From contig NZ_CP043476.1 of NCBI RefSeq assembly GCF_009769165.1, forward strand, positions 682,001 through 746,000: DNA of 64,000 nt, in the 5' to 3' direction. Position numbers and translations under genes: made by a program. This DNA comes from Xanthomonas hyacinthi (GTDB lineage: Bacteria; Pseudomonadota; Gammaproteobacteria; Xanthomonadales; Xanthomonadaceae). The notes below the pieces were generated by a model that had not been told where the DNA came from, did no database searches, and worked only from the letters and a program-made list of their open reading frames with translations. Shown in pieces: positions 24,151 through 31,980 of this stretch (position 1 is its first letter; every line of letters begins with the position of its first letter).

Positions 24151-24465
24151 TTACCCACTATTTATTTTTAATATATTAATTATTTCAGCTGCGCGCGCCG
24201 CATTTTGGTAATAGTTAATCTCAGGACTCGACAGTTCAAAAATAATATTCGGCAGAAATTCATCAGATTCAAACTCGACATCTTCATTGGCATCCAAGAA
24301 CTCGGCCCATTCCGCAACTTCATTTGCGCCGATAACACCACTAAGAAATGCATCCAAAATTTCTACAACTGCAGCATGCGTGACTACAAAAATCCCTCCC
24401 CCTCCCTCATTAGCAGCCAAGATATCAGAGCGTAACTTGTCAATAGAAAAATTCATTGCACTCAT
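24151..24465 (-). CDS. Candidate cytoplasmic immunity protein for RHS protein A
   Basis: 104 residues beginning MSAMNFSIDKLRSDILAANE. It is strongly acidic in the middle (LDANEDVEFESDEF) and has no signal peptide. Its start codon abuts the stop codon of the RHS gene, so the two are co-transcribed and coupled. Acidic, small and soluble is the usual profile of immunity proteins that bind basic nuclease toxins. No family was recognised with certainty. AT-rich sequence compared with pilU next door suggests recent acquisition. Confidence 0.65.
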   Translation of the reverse strand: MSAMNFSIDKLRSDILAANEGGGGIFVVTHAAVVEILDAFLSGVIGANEVAEWAEFLDANEDVEFESDEFLPNIIFELSSPEINYYQNAARAAEIINILKINSG

Positions 24466-25290
24466 CTACTTAAGCTTATCTTTCACATGAATACTATACC
24501 CTTTTGGATCATAAGTGGTTTTCGTAGCTGCTGTAGTTTTTCCTGAGCTATCGACAGTCTTCTCGTACACAGCTTTTGACCCAGCCACCCTGCCGGGAAC
24601 CTCATTCTTAAAGGTAACTGTACCATCTTTACTGTGTGACACTTCGACATTCCTATTTTCTTTCGAAAATTTCTTCTCGAACCTGGCAAGGTTTTTCGCT
24701 TGGTCGCCTGTCAGTTTAGGCTGCTCAACCACATTTCGCGTAATAACACGAAGCCCCAATGCCAATTCGGGCCCAACCAAAGGAGTTATCGCCACCAATG
24801 CTGCAGTTGCTGGCACAGCAACAGCCTCAAATGGCACTCGCTCATCAGGCGTCCAACTTCCGTACGAATCACCAAATCTTTCAGCAGCCATTTCCTGCCG
24901 GCCATCTGGATCGGTAAATCGATAGGGATTGTTTGCGGCGTATCTGTATCGATTGAAGTTGCCACCCGTGTTACCGTCAGCTAGCACAGGATCAACCGAC
25001 AAAAATCTCTCTATACTTGAATCGTAATAACGCTGCTGCATGTACGTCAGCCCAGTCGCCGCATCCTGCACATGCCCTGTATAACCAGGTCCATCCTGAA
25101 CAACAGGACTCGACTGTGCTCCATAAGGTTCGTATTCACGACGCTCGATGATATTGGCATTCGCATCGGTGACCGCCACTATCGAACCCAAGGCATCGGT
25201 GTGGATGTATTTGACGGTTTGCGCCTCAACCAAGCTACTTAGAAGTAGCAACCCAAGGCATAAAAAGATTTTCATACACAACCTATCCAT
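24466..25290 (-). CDS. Secreted mini-RHS protein A with basic toxin-like C-terminus
   Basis: 274 residues (269 if the second ATG, at 25275, is used; that start gives the cleaner signal peptide MKIFLCLGLLLLSSLVEA). The signal peptide runs straight into one RHS core (about 25-131: YIHTDALGSIVAVTD, YEPYG, GPGYTGHVQDAATGLTYMQQ, FTDPDGR). A hydrophobic linker (155-183) and a lysine-rich C-terminal domain of about 80 residues follow (NLARFEKKFSKENRNVEVSH, AVYEKTVDSSGKTTAATKTT, YSIHVKDKLK). The C-terminus is unrelated to that of RHS protein C. Its charge suggests a nuclease, which is inference. It is the first gene downstream of pilU. Confidence 0.75.
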   Translation of the reverse strand: MDRLCMKIFLCLGLLLLSSLVEAQTVKYIHTDALGSIVAVTDANANIIERREYEPYGAQSSPVVQDGPGYTGHVQDAATGLTYMQQRYYDSSIERFLSVDPVLADGNTGGNFNRYRYAANNPYRFTDPDGRQEMAAERFGDSYGSWTPDERVPFEAVAVPATAALVAITPLVGPELALGLRVITRNVVEQPKLTGDQAKNLARFEKKFSKENRNVEVSHSKDGTVTFKNEVPGRVAGSKAVYEKTVDSSGKTTAATKTTYDPKGYSIHVKDKLK

Positions 25291-25338
25291 AATGCGCCGT
25301 GTCTTTTTGTAGTACGTTTTGCCGCCAATAGTGAGCGC

Positions 25339-26469
25339 TCAGCGCACCTCCGCGATTTCCACCCCGTCCATGCCCTGCGCCAGGGTCTTGGCGTCGCCGC
25401 CCTGGGCGAGCTTGATGCGCAGGCGCACTTCGTTCTGCGAGTCGGCGTGGCGCAGCGCGTCCTCGTAGCTGATCTCGCCGGCCTGGTACAGCTCGAACAG
25501 GCTCTGGTCGAAGGTCTTCATGCCCAGGTTGGTGGACTCCTTCATCACGTCCTTGAGCTTGTGGATCTCGCCCTCGCGGATGTAGTCCTGCACCAGCGGA
25601 GTGCCGAGCATGATCTCCATCGCCACGCGCCGGCCCTTGCCGTCGGGGGTCGGGATCAGCTGCTGCGCGACCACGCCGCGCAGGTTCAGCGACAGGTCCA
25701 TCAGCAGCTGGCTGCGGCGGTCCTCGGGGAAGAAGTTGATGACGCGGTCCATCGCCTGGTTGGCGTTGTTGGCGTGCAGGGTGCACAGCACCAGGTGGCC
25801 GGTTTCGGCAAAGGAGATCGCGTGGTCCATGCCTTCGCGGGTACGCACCTCGCCGATCATGATCACGTCCGGCGCCTGGCGCAGGGTGTTCTTCAGCGCG
25901 TTCTCCCAGCTGTCGGTGTCGATGCCGACCTCGCGCTGGGTGATGATGCAGCCCTCGTGCTTGTGCACGAATTCGATCGGATCCTCGATGGTGATGATGT
26001 GGCCGGTGGAATTCTGGTTGCGGTAGCCGATCATCGCCGCCAGCGAGGTCGACTTGCCGGTGCCGGTGGCGCCGACGAAGAGGATGATGCCGCGCTTGGT
26101 CATCGCCAGGGTCTTGATCACCGGCGGCAGGTTCAGCTCATCGACGCTGGGAATGCGCGTCTCGATCCGGCGCAGCACCATGCCGACCTGGTTGCGCTGG
26201 TAGAAGCAGCTGACGCGGAAGCGCCCGACCCCGGCCACGCCGATGGCGAAGTTGCACTCGTGGGTCTTCTCGAACTCCTCGCGCTGCGCCGGGGTCATCA
26301 CGTTCAGCACCAGGTCGCGGCTCTGCTGCGCGGTCAGCGGCGTCTGCGTGATCGGGGCGATCTTGCCGTGCACCTTGATCGCCGGCGGCATGCCCGAGGT
26401 GATGAACAGATCCGACGCCTTCTGGTGCGCCATCAGTTTCAGGAACGAGGTGAAGTCGATGGTGCTCAT
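25339..26469 (-). CDS. pilU: Type IV pilus retraction ATPase PilU
   Basis: 376 residues from ATG at 26469 (MSTIDFTSFLKLMAHQKASD); the upstream extension would translate an intergenic repeat. The P-loop GATGTGKS is at residues 133-140, followed by the Asp box (ITIEDPIEFVHKHEGCI), Walker B (DVIMIGEVR) and the His box (ETGHLVLCTLHANN). PilU assists PilT in pilus retraction and twitching motility at the inner-membrane base of the pilus. Its last ten codons form the 36-bp repeat found at the island border, and integration or duplication has kept the coding end intact. Confidence 0.96.
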   Translation of the reverse strand: MSTIDFTSFLKLMAHQKASDLFITSGMPPAIKVHGKIAPITQTPLTAQQSRDLVLNVMTPAQREEFEKTHECNFAIGVAGVGRFRVSCFYQRNQVGMVLRRIETRIPSVDELNLPPVIKTLAMTKRGIILFVGATGTGKSTSLAAMIGYRNQNSTGHIITIEDPIEFVHKHEGCIITQREVGIDTDSWENALKNTLRQAPDVIMIGEVRTREGMDHAISFAETGHLVLCTLHANNANQAMDRVINFFPEDRRSQLLMDLSLNLRGVVAQQLIPTPDGKGRRVAMEIMLGTPLVQDYIREGEIHKLKDVMKESTNLGMKTFDQSLFELYQAGEISYEDALRHADSQNEVRLRIKLAQGGDAKTLAQGMDGVEIAEVR

Positions 26470-26592
26470 GGCGTGCTCCTTCGGAGCCGGGAATCGGGAA
26501 TGGAGAATCGGGAATCGCAACAGCGGGTTTCCGGGAGCGGAAGGGACGAGGCTGCTTTTCCCCATTCCCGATTCCCCACTCCCGATTCCCGG
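26470..26592. repeat. GGGAATCGGGAAT palindromic repeat between pilT and pilU
   Basis: Tandem GGGAATC/GGGAATGG units at about 26491-26517 are mirrored by ATTCCCGATTCCCC units at about 26560-26590. They can form a long hairpin between the two genes. The same motif family recurs at 44524-44645 and, as the GGGACTC variant, at 28374-28510 and 48258-48385. It may uncouple pilU from pilT expression. Confidence 0.7.
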
Positions 26593-27630
26593 CTACTCGA
26601 ACACACGCTTGTCCTTGGCGTACTCGCGCGCCTGGTTGCGGGTGATCAGGCTGCGCTTGACCAGGTCCTGCAGGTGCTGGTCCAGGGTCTGCATGCCGTT
26701 CTGCTGGCCGGTCTGGATCGCCGAGTACATCTGCGCCACCTTGTCCTCGCGGATCAGGTTGCGGATCGCCGGGGTGCCGACCATGATCTCCCACGCAGCG
26801 GTGCGGCCGCCGCCGACCTTCTTCAGCAGCGCCTGCGAGATCACCGCGCGCAGCGATTCGGACAGCATCGAGCGCACCATCGGCTTCTCGCCGGCCGGGA
26901 ACACGTCGATGATGCGGTCGATGGTCTTGGCCGCCGAGCTGGTGTGCAGGGTGCCGAATACCAGGTGGCCGGTTTCCGCGGCGGTCAGCGCCAGGCGGAT
27001 GGTTTCCAGGTCGCGCAACTCGCCGACCAGGATGATGTCCGGGTCTTCGCGCAGCGCCGAGCGCAGCGCCTCGTTGAAGCCGTGCGTGTCGCGGTGCACT
27101 TCGCGCTGGTTGATCAGGCACTTCTGCGAGGTGTGCACGAACTCGATCGGATCCTCGACGGTGAGGATGTGGCCGTATTCGTTCTTGTTGATGTAGTCGA
27201 TCATGCCGGCGAGCGTGGTCGACTTGCCCGAGCCGGTCGGCCCGGTGACCAGGATCAGGCCCTGCGGCTGGTCGATCAGCTGGCGGAAGATCGGCGGGCA
27301 GCCGAGGTCTTCCAGGGTCAGCACTTCGGACGGAATGGTGCGGAACACCGCACCGGCGCCGCGGTTCTGGTTGAATGCGTTGACGCGGAAGCGCGCCAGG
27401 CTGGGAATTTCGAAGGAGAAGTCGACTTCGAGGAACTCTTCGTAGTCGCGACGCTGCTTGTCCGACATGATGTCGTACACCAGCGCATGCACCTGCTTGT
27501 GGTCCAGCGCCGGGATGTTGATGCGGCGCACGTCGCCATCGACCCGGATCATCGGCGGCAGGCCGGCGGACAGGTGCAGGTCGGAGGCCTTGTTCTTGAC
27601 CGAGAACGCCAATAGTTCAGCGATATCCAT
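26593..27630 (-). CDS. pilT: Type IV pilus retraction ATPase PilT
   Basis: 345 residues from MDIAELLAFSVKNKASDLHL. Walker A GPTGSGKST at 130-138, Asp box TVEDPIEFVHTSQKCLINQR, Walker B DIILVGELRD, His box ETGHLVFGTLHTSSA, and the C-terminal AIRNLIRE retraction motif are all present. PilT depolymerises pili to drive twitching motility. Length equals the family norm. It lies upstream of pilU on the same strand with a repeat-rich spacer, and divergent from yggS. Confidence 0.97.
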   Translation of the reverse strand: MDIAELLAFSVKNKASDLHLSAGLPPMIRVDGDVRRINIPALDHKQVHALVYDIMSDKQRRDYEEFLEVDFSFEIPSLARFRVNAFNQNRGAGAVFRTIPSEVLTLEDLGCPPIFRQLIDQPQGLILVTGPTGSGKSTTLAGMIDYINKNEYGHILTVEDPIEFVHTSQKCLINQREVHRDTHGFNEALRSALREDPDIILVGELRDLETIRLALTAAETGHLVFGTLHTSSAAKTIDRIIDVFPAGEKPMVRSMLSESLRAVISQALLKKVGGGRTAAWEIMVGTPAIRNLIREDKVAQMYSAIQTGQQNGMQTLDQHLQDLVKRSLITRNQAREYAKDKRVFE

Positions 27631-27718
27631 ACGCTGCTTTTCCCCCTGGGCTGCGACTGGAAGGATGATTCCCCGGGCGGCAGTATAGCGCCCTTCCCCG
27701 TTGCCAGAAGCGCCGCCC

Positions 27719-28417
27719 ATGCCCCTCTCTCCCCTGCAGCAGATCCGCCTGGACATGGACCGCGCCGCGGCCTGCGCGCAGCGCCCGCCGGCGTGCCTGC
27801 TGGCCGTGTGCAAGACCCAGCCGGCCGCGGCGATCGCGGCGCTGGCCGCGCAGGGACAACGCGCGTTCGGCGAGAACTACGTGCAGGAGGCGGCGGGCAA
27901 GATCGCCGAGCTGTCAGCGCTGGACCTGGAATGGCATCTGATCGGCCACCTGCAGTCGAACAAGGCCGAGCAGGCAGCGCAGCTGTTCGACTGGGTGCAG
28001 ACGCTGGACCGGACCAAGCTGGTCGCCGCCCTGGCCAAGTACCGCCCCGCATCGCGGCCGCCGCTGAATGTGCTGATCCAGGTCAACATCGACGACGAGG
28101 CCAGCAAGCACGGCTGCGCCCCCGCCGAGGTGGATGCGCTGGCCGCGGCCATCGCCGCGCAACCGGCATTGGCGCTGCGCGGGCTGATGGCCATTCCCGC
28201 GCCATGGCCCGAAGCGGAGCGCCGCGGCGCCGCCTTCGCGCGCATGCGCACGCTGTTCGAGCGGCTGCACGCCGCGCATCCGCAGGCCGATACGCTGTCG
28301 ATGGGCATGAGCGGTGATTTCGCCGACGCCATCGCCGCGGGCGCGACGATGGTGCGGGTGGGCACGGCGTTGTTCGGGACTCGGGACTCGGTAAAAGCGG
28401 GCGTCGGGCGTCCATAG
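27719..28417 (+). CDS. yggS: YggS-family PLP homeostasis protein
   Basis: 232 residues. LLAVCKTQPAAAI carries the pyridoxal-phosphate lysine (K32), GENYVQEA and WHLIGHLQSNKA are the family signatures, and LSMGMSGDFADAIAAGATMVRVGTALFG is the C-terminal phosphate-binding region. It binds and buffers PLP in the cytoplasm and affects amino-acid balance; no enzymatic activity is established. Genes yggS-proC beside pilT form a widely conserved gammaproteobacterial order. The end of the gene enters a GGGACTC repeat. Confidence 0.94.
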   Translation: MPLSPLQQIRLDMDRAAACAQRPPACLLAVCKTQPAAAIAALAAQGQRAFGENYVQEAAGKIAELSALDLEWHLIGHLQSNKAEQAAQLFDWVQTLDRTKLVAALAKYRPASRPPLNVLIQVNIDDEASKHGCAPAEVDALAAAIAAQPALALRGLMAIPAPWPEAERRGAAFARMRTLFERLHAAHPQADTLSMGMSGDFADAIAAGATMVRVGTALFGTRDSVKAGVGRP

Positions 28418-28468
28418 CGCGCGCAGTTGCTATCTTTCGTTTCCCATCCCTCGCAACCGCCAGCTGCC

Positions 28469-29320
28469 ATGACCTCCCCGAGTCCCGCGTCCCGAGCCCC
28501 GAGTCCCGAGTCCATCGCCTTCATCGGCGGCGGCAACATGGCACGCAGCCTGATCGCCGGACTGGTCCGCCAGGGCATCGCAGCGGACACGATCCGCGTC
28601 GCCGAGCCGGTGCCGGCACTGCGCGAGACGCTGATCGAGGACTACGGCGTGCATGCCGTCGCCGCGGCGGCCGAGGCGGCCGACGGCGCGCCGCTGTGGG
28701 TGTTCGCGGTCAAGCCGCAGGTGCTGCGCAGCGTGTGCGGCGAACTGAGCGCGCTGGCCCAGGCGCAGCGGCCGCTGCTGCTGTCCATCGCCGCCGGCAT
28801 CACCGCGCGCCAGCTGGACCGCTGGCTGGGCGGCGCGCAGGCGGTGGTGCGGGCGATGCCGAACACGCCGGCGTTGCTCGGCGCCGGGGTCACCGGCCTG
28901 TTCGCCAACGCGCAGACCAGCGCCGCGCACAAGCGCCAGGCCGAACAGCTGCTGGCCGCCGCCGGGGTCACCGTGTGGGTCGCGGACGAGGCGCTGATCG
29001 ATGCGGTCACCGCGGTCTCCGGCAGCGGCCCGGCGTATGTGTTCCTGCTCGCCGAAGCGATGGAAGCGGCGGGCGTCGCGCAAGGCCTGCCGGCCGCCGC
29101 GGCGCGCACGCTGGTGCTGCAGACCGTGCTCGGCGCGGCGCGCATGCTCACCGAATCCGGCGAGGCGCCGAGCGAGCTGCGGCGGCGGGTGACCTCGCCC
29201 AACGGCACCACCCAGGCCGCGATCGAGACCTTCCAGGCCGGCGGCTTCGAAGCACTGACCGCCACCGCCATCGCCGCCGCCGCCGCGCGCGGCCGCGCAC
29301 TGTCCGCCGCCAACGACTGA
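28469..29320 (+). CDS. proC: Pyrroline-5-carboxylate reductase
   Basis: 283 residues; ATG at 28469. Residues 3-16 (SPSPASRAPSPESI) are translated from a GGGACTC-type repeat, so the natural core begins IAFIGGGNMARSLIAGL, the Rossmann nucleotide site. VRAMPNTPALLGAGVTGLF and VTAVSGSGPAYVFLLAEAM (catalytic and proline-binding region) and RRRVTSPNGTTQAAIE complete the family pattern. It catalyses the last step of proline synthesis. A start slightly further in would also work. Likely co-transcribed with yggS and the DUF4426 gene. Confidence 0.95.
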   Translation: MTSPSPASRAPSPESIAFIGGGNMARSLIAGLVRQGIAADTIRVAEPVPALRETLIEDYGVHAVAAAAEAADGAPLWVFAVKPQVLRSVCGELSALAQAQRPLLLSIAAGITARQLDRWLGGAQAVVRAMPNTPALLGAGVTGLFANAQTSAAHKRQAEQLLAAAGVTVWVADEALIDAVTAVSGSGPAYVFLLAEAMEAAGVAQGLPAAAARTLVLQTVLGAARMLTESGEAPSELRRRVTSPNGTTQAAIETFQAGGFEALTATAIAAAAARGRALSAAND

Positions 29321-29333
29321 CCCGGAGCCGCCG

Positions 29334-29789
29334 ATGCGCCGCCTGCCCGTTGCCGTACTGCTCTGCTTCGCCCTGGCCGCGTGCTCGGCGCAGGAAACGC
29401 CAAGCCCGGCCGCACCGATGGCGCCCGCAGCGGTGCAGGCCGACTTCGGCGCGCTGCGCGTGCACTACAACGCGCTGCCGACGCTGGCGATAAGCGATGC
29501 CGCCGCGCGCCGCTACGGCATCGCGCGCGACGCCGAGACCGCGTTGGTGGTGATCGCGCTACGCCGCGTGCAGGACGGCGAAGAACTCCCGGCCAGCGGC
29601 CAGGTCAGCGCCGTCGCGGCCGACCTGAGCGGCCGCCGGCAGCCCATCGTCTTGCGCGACGCGGTCACCGACGCCTATACCGACTATGTCGGCACGGTGC
29701 GCATCAGCGCGCACGACCAGCTGAATTTCCAGGTGGACGTGCGCGGCGCCGACGGCGCGGGCACGCTGCGCTTCGCCCGCACGTTCTAG
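29334..29789 (+). CDS. DUF4426 lipoprotein
   Basis: 151 residues with a lipoprotein signal (MRRLPVAVLLCFALAACSAQ, lipobox LAAC, C17). The mature part has VHYNALPTLAISDAAARRYG and ALVVIALRRVQDGE, typical of DUF4426, a periplasmic all-beta protein of unknown function found next to proC in gammaproteobacteria. Starts 13 bases after proC, so it belongs to the yggS-proC transcript. Confidence 0.85.
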   Translation: MRRLPVAVLLCFALAACSAQETPSPAAPMAPAAVQADFGALRVHYNALPTLAISDAAARRYGIARDAETALVVIALRRVQDGEELPASGQVSAVAADLSGRRQPIVLRDAVTDAYTDYVGTVRISAHDQLNFQVDVRGADGAGTLRFARTF

Positions 29790-29868
29790 CGCGGCGTCGT
29801 TTCCGGCTTGCCGCCGCCCCCTGTAGGAGCGTCCCTGCGCGTCTTCCTGCCGCGCACACGCCTGCCGC

Positions 29869-30306
29869 TCAGGGCGCTGTCCAGCGCTGCGGCCCATCGC
29901 CGTGCGCGCCCAGTGCATCGGCAGGATTGCTCAAGCGGCAGCGGCGCAGCGACAGGCAGCCGCAGCCGATGCAGTCGGTGAGCTGGTGGCGCAACTGGGT
30001 CAGCTGCCCGATGCGCGCGTCCAGTTCCTGGCGCCAGGCCGCCGACATCCGCGCCCACTCCGCGCGCGTGGGCGTGCGCGCATCGGGCAGCTGCGCGAAG
30101 GCGGCCTTGATGCTCTCCAGCGGCACGCCGACGCGCTGCGCGACGCGGATCACCGCCAGCCGGCGCAGCACGTCGCGCGCATAGCGGCGCTGGTTGCCGG
30201 CGGTGCGCAGACTGTGGATCAGGCCCTTCTTCTCGTAGAAGTGCAGCGCCGAAACCGCCACGCCGCTGCGTTCGGCGACCTGCCCCACGCTCAGTTCCGC
30301 ATGCAT
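29869..30306 (-). CDS. soxR: Redox-sensitive transcriptional activator SoxR
   Basis: 145 residues; ATG at 30306 (MHAELSVGQVAERSG). A MerR-type helix-turn-helix (about 5-45, ALHFYEKKGLIHSLRTAGNQ) is followed by a dimer helix and the [2Fe-2S] cluster motif C112-IG-C115-G-C117-x5-C123, exactly the SoxR spacing. Oxidation of the cluster by redox-cycling compounds activates transcription. The SoxR box with a 19-base spacer upstream and the divergent MFS gene suggest that it controls an efflux pump and itself. Confidence 0.96.
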   Translation of the reverse strand: MHAELSVGQVAERSGVAVSALHFYEKKGLIHSLRTAGNQRRYARDVLRRLAVIRVAQRVGVPLESIKAAFAQLPDARTPTRAEWARMSAAWRQELDARIGQLTQLRHQLTDCIGCGCLSLRRCRLSNPADALGAHGDGPQRWTAP

Positions 30307-30309
30307 CGC

Positions 30310-30340
30310 TTGACCTCGAGTCCGGTTGAGGTTGCATGCT
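30310..30340 (+). promoter_or_regulatory. SoxR box in a 19-bp-spaced promoter
   Basis: ACCTCGAGTCCGGTTGAGGT at 30313-30332 is a near-consensus SoxR operator (ACCTC...GAGGT dyad). TTGACC at 30310-30315 and CATGCT at 30335-30340 fit -35 and -10 elements separated by 19 bases. That overlong spacing is the mark of MerR-family promoters remodelled by SoxR. It reads toward the MFS gene. The -10 match is weak, so the exact start is uncertain. Confidence 0.75.
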
Positions 30341-30407
30341 GCGCGTCCATCGCCTGCCGCGCAACACCGCGCCATGGCGCGCACATGCCTGCCATGAGGT
30401 TGCACCG

Positions 30408-31826
30408 ATGAGCCATCACGCTTCACCCGCCGGCAACCGCCGCAACGGCATGCTGCCGGCGATGGCAGCCGCCCGCACCGCTACCGCCACTGCCGATTCG
30501 GTCCTTTCGCCGCGCTATCGCGCGACCACGCTGGGCATGGTCGCGCTGGTCTCGCTGATCGCGTTCGAGGCGCTGGCGGTGGCCGCGGCGATGCCGACCG
30601 TGGCGCGCGAACTGGACGGCCTGCGCCTGTACGCGCTGGCGTTCGGCGGCACCCTGGCGACCAGCGTGATCGGCATGACCGTGGCCGGGCGTTGCAGCGA
30701 TGCGCGCGGCCCGGCGCTGCCGCTGTGGGCCGGGCTGGCCTGTTTCGTCTGCGGGCTGCTGCTGGCCGGGTTCGCCGGCGGCATGCCGATGCTGCTCGCC
30801 GGGCGCCTGGTGCAGGGCTTGGGCGCGGGCGCGATCTCGGTGGCGCTGTACGTGCTGGTCGCGCGGCTCTACCCGGAGGCGCTGCGCCCGCGCATCTTCG
30901 CCGCGTTCTCGGCCGGCTGGGTGGTGCCGTCGCTGATCGGCCCCGGCATCAGCGGCCTGATCGTCGAGCATGTCGGCTGGCGCTGGGTGTTCCTGGCGGT
31001 GCCGCTGCTGGCGCTGCCGGCCGCGCTGCTGTTGCGGCCGGCGTTGCGGCGCCTGCCCGCGCTGGCCGCGGCGCCGGCGCGCAGCGCCGCGCCGATCCTG
31101 TGGTCGGCAGGGGCGGCGGCCGGCATCTGCCTGCTGTACCTGGCCGGGCAGCAGCGCGGACTGTGGCTGCTGGCCGGCGTAGTGCCGGCACTGGGCGTGC
31201 TGCTGCTGTGCGCGTGGCGGCTGTTGCCGGACGGCACCTTGCGCGGCGCGCGCGGCCTGCCCAGCGTGATCGCCTTGCGCGGCGTGGCGGCGTCGGCGTT
31301 CTTCGGCTGCGAAGCGTTCCTGCCGTTGCTGCTGTCGCGCGAACGCGGCCTGTCGCCGACCTGGGCCGGGATCGCATTGAGCATCGGTGCGCTGGGCTGG
31401 TTCGCCGGCTCCTGGTACCAGGGCCACTACGGCCAGCGCGGCGCGCGCCTGCGCCGGCTGCGCAACGGCAGCGCGCTGATGCTGCTGGGCATCGCCGGCA
31501 CCGCACTGGCCTTGCTGCCCAGCGTGCCGGCGCCGCTGGCGATGCTCGGCTGGGCCGCCACCGGCCTGGGCATGGGCCTGATCTATCCGACCCTGTCGGT
31601 GCTGACCCTGACCCTGTCGCCGCCGGCGCAGCAGGGCGCGAACAGTTCGGCGCTGCAGTTGAGCGAGGCGATCGCGGTGGCGACCACGCTGGCGGTCGGC
31701 GGCTCGCTGTTCGCGGCGCTGCTGGCGCAATCGCTGGTCGCCGCGTATCTGTCCACCTTCGCGGTGGCCGCGCTGCTGGCCTTGCTCGGCCTGGCGATCG
31801 CGGGCCGCACGCGCGGGCCGGAGTGA
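30408..31826 (+). CDS. MFS drug transporter under SoxR control
   Basis: 472 residues with about fourteen membrane helices (several alanine/leucine-rich). VALVSLIAFEALAVAAAMPT is the first helix, MTVAGRCSDARGPALPLWAG the motif-A loop, and SLIGPGISGLIVEHVGWRWV the motif-C antiporter signature. Start ATG at 30408. The divergent soxR and the SoxR box in between indicate induction by redox-active compounds such as phenazines or quinones. Substrate unknown. Confidence 0.9.
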   Translation: MSHHASPAGNRRNGMLPAMAAARTATATADSVLSPRYRATTLGMVALVSLIAFEALAVAAAMPTVARELDGLRLYALAFGGTLATSVIGMTVAGRCSDARGPALPLWAGLACFVCGLLLAGFAGGMPMLLAGRLVQGLGAGAISVALYVLVARLYPEALRPRIFAAFSAGWVVPSLIGPGISGLIVEHVGWRWVFLAVPLLALPAALLLRPALRRLPALAAAPARSAAPILWSAGAAAGICLLYLAGQQRGLWLLAGVVPALGVLLLCAWRLLPDGTLRGARGLPSVIALRGVAASAFFGCEAFLPLLLSRERGLSPTWAGIALSIGALGWFAGSWYQGHYGQRGARLRRLRNGSALMLLGIAGTALALLPSVPAPLAMLGWAATGLGMGLIYPTLSVLTLTLSPPAQQGANSSALQLSEAIAVATTLAVGGSLFAALLAQSLVAAYLSTFAVAALLALLGLAIAGRTRGPE

Positions 31827-31980
31827 GAAGCGTCGAGGCTACATGCGTCGGCGCGCTGGAGGTGTGTGCGGACGCGATCCGATCGCAGCTTGCCACGGCG
31901 CGCAAGCGCACTTTTCTGCCGGCTATTTGGATCCTGCAGGAGGGCTGCATGTTTCGGTTCCCCGCAGACGAGAAAACCCG

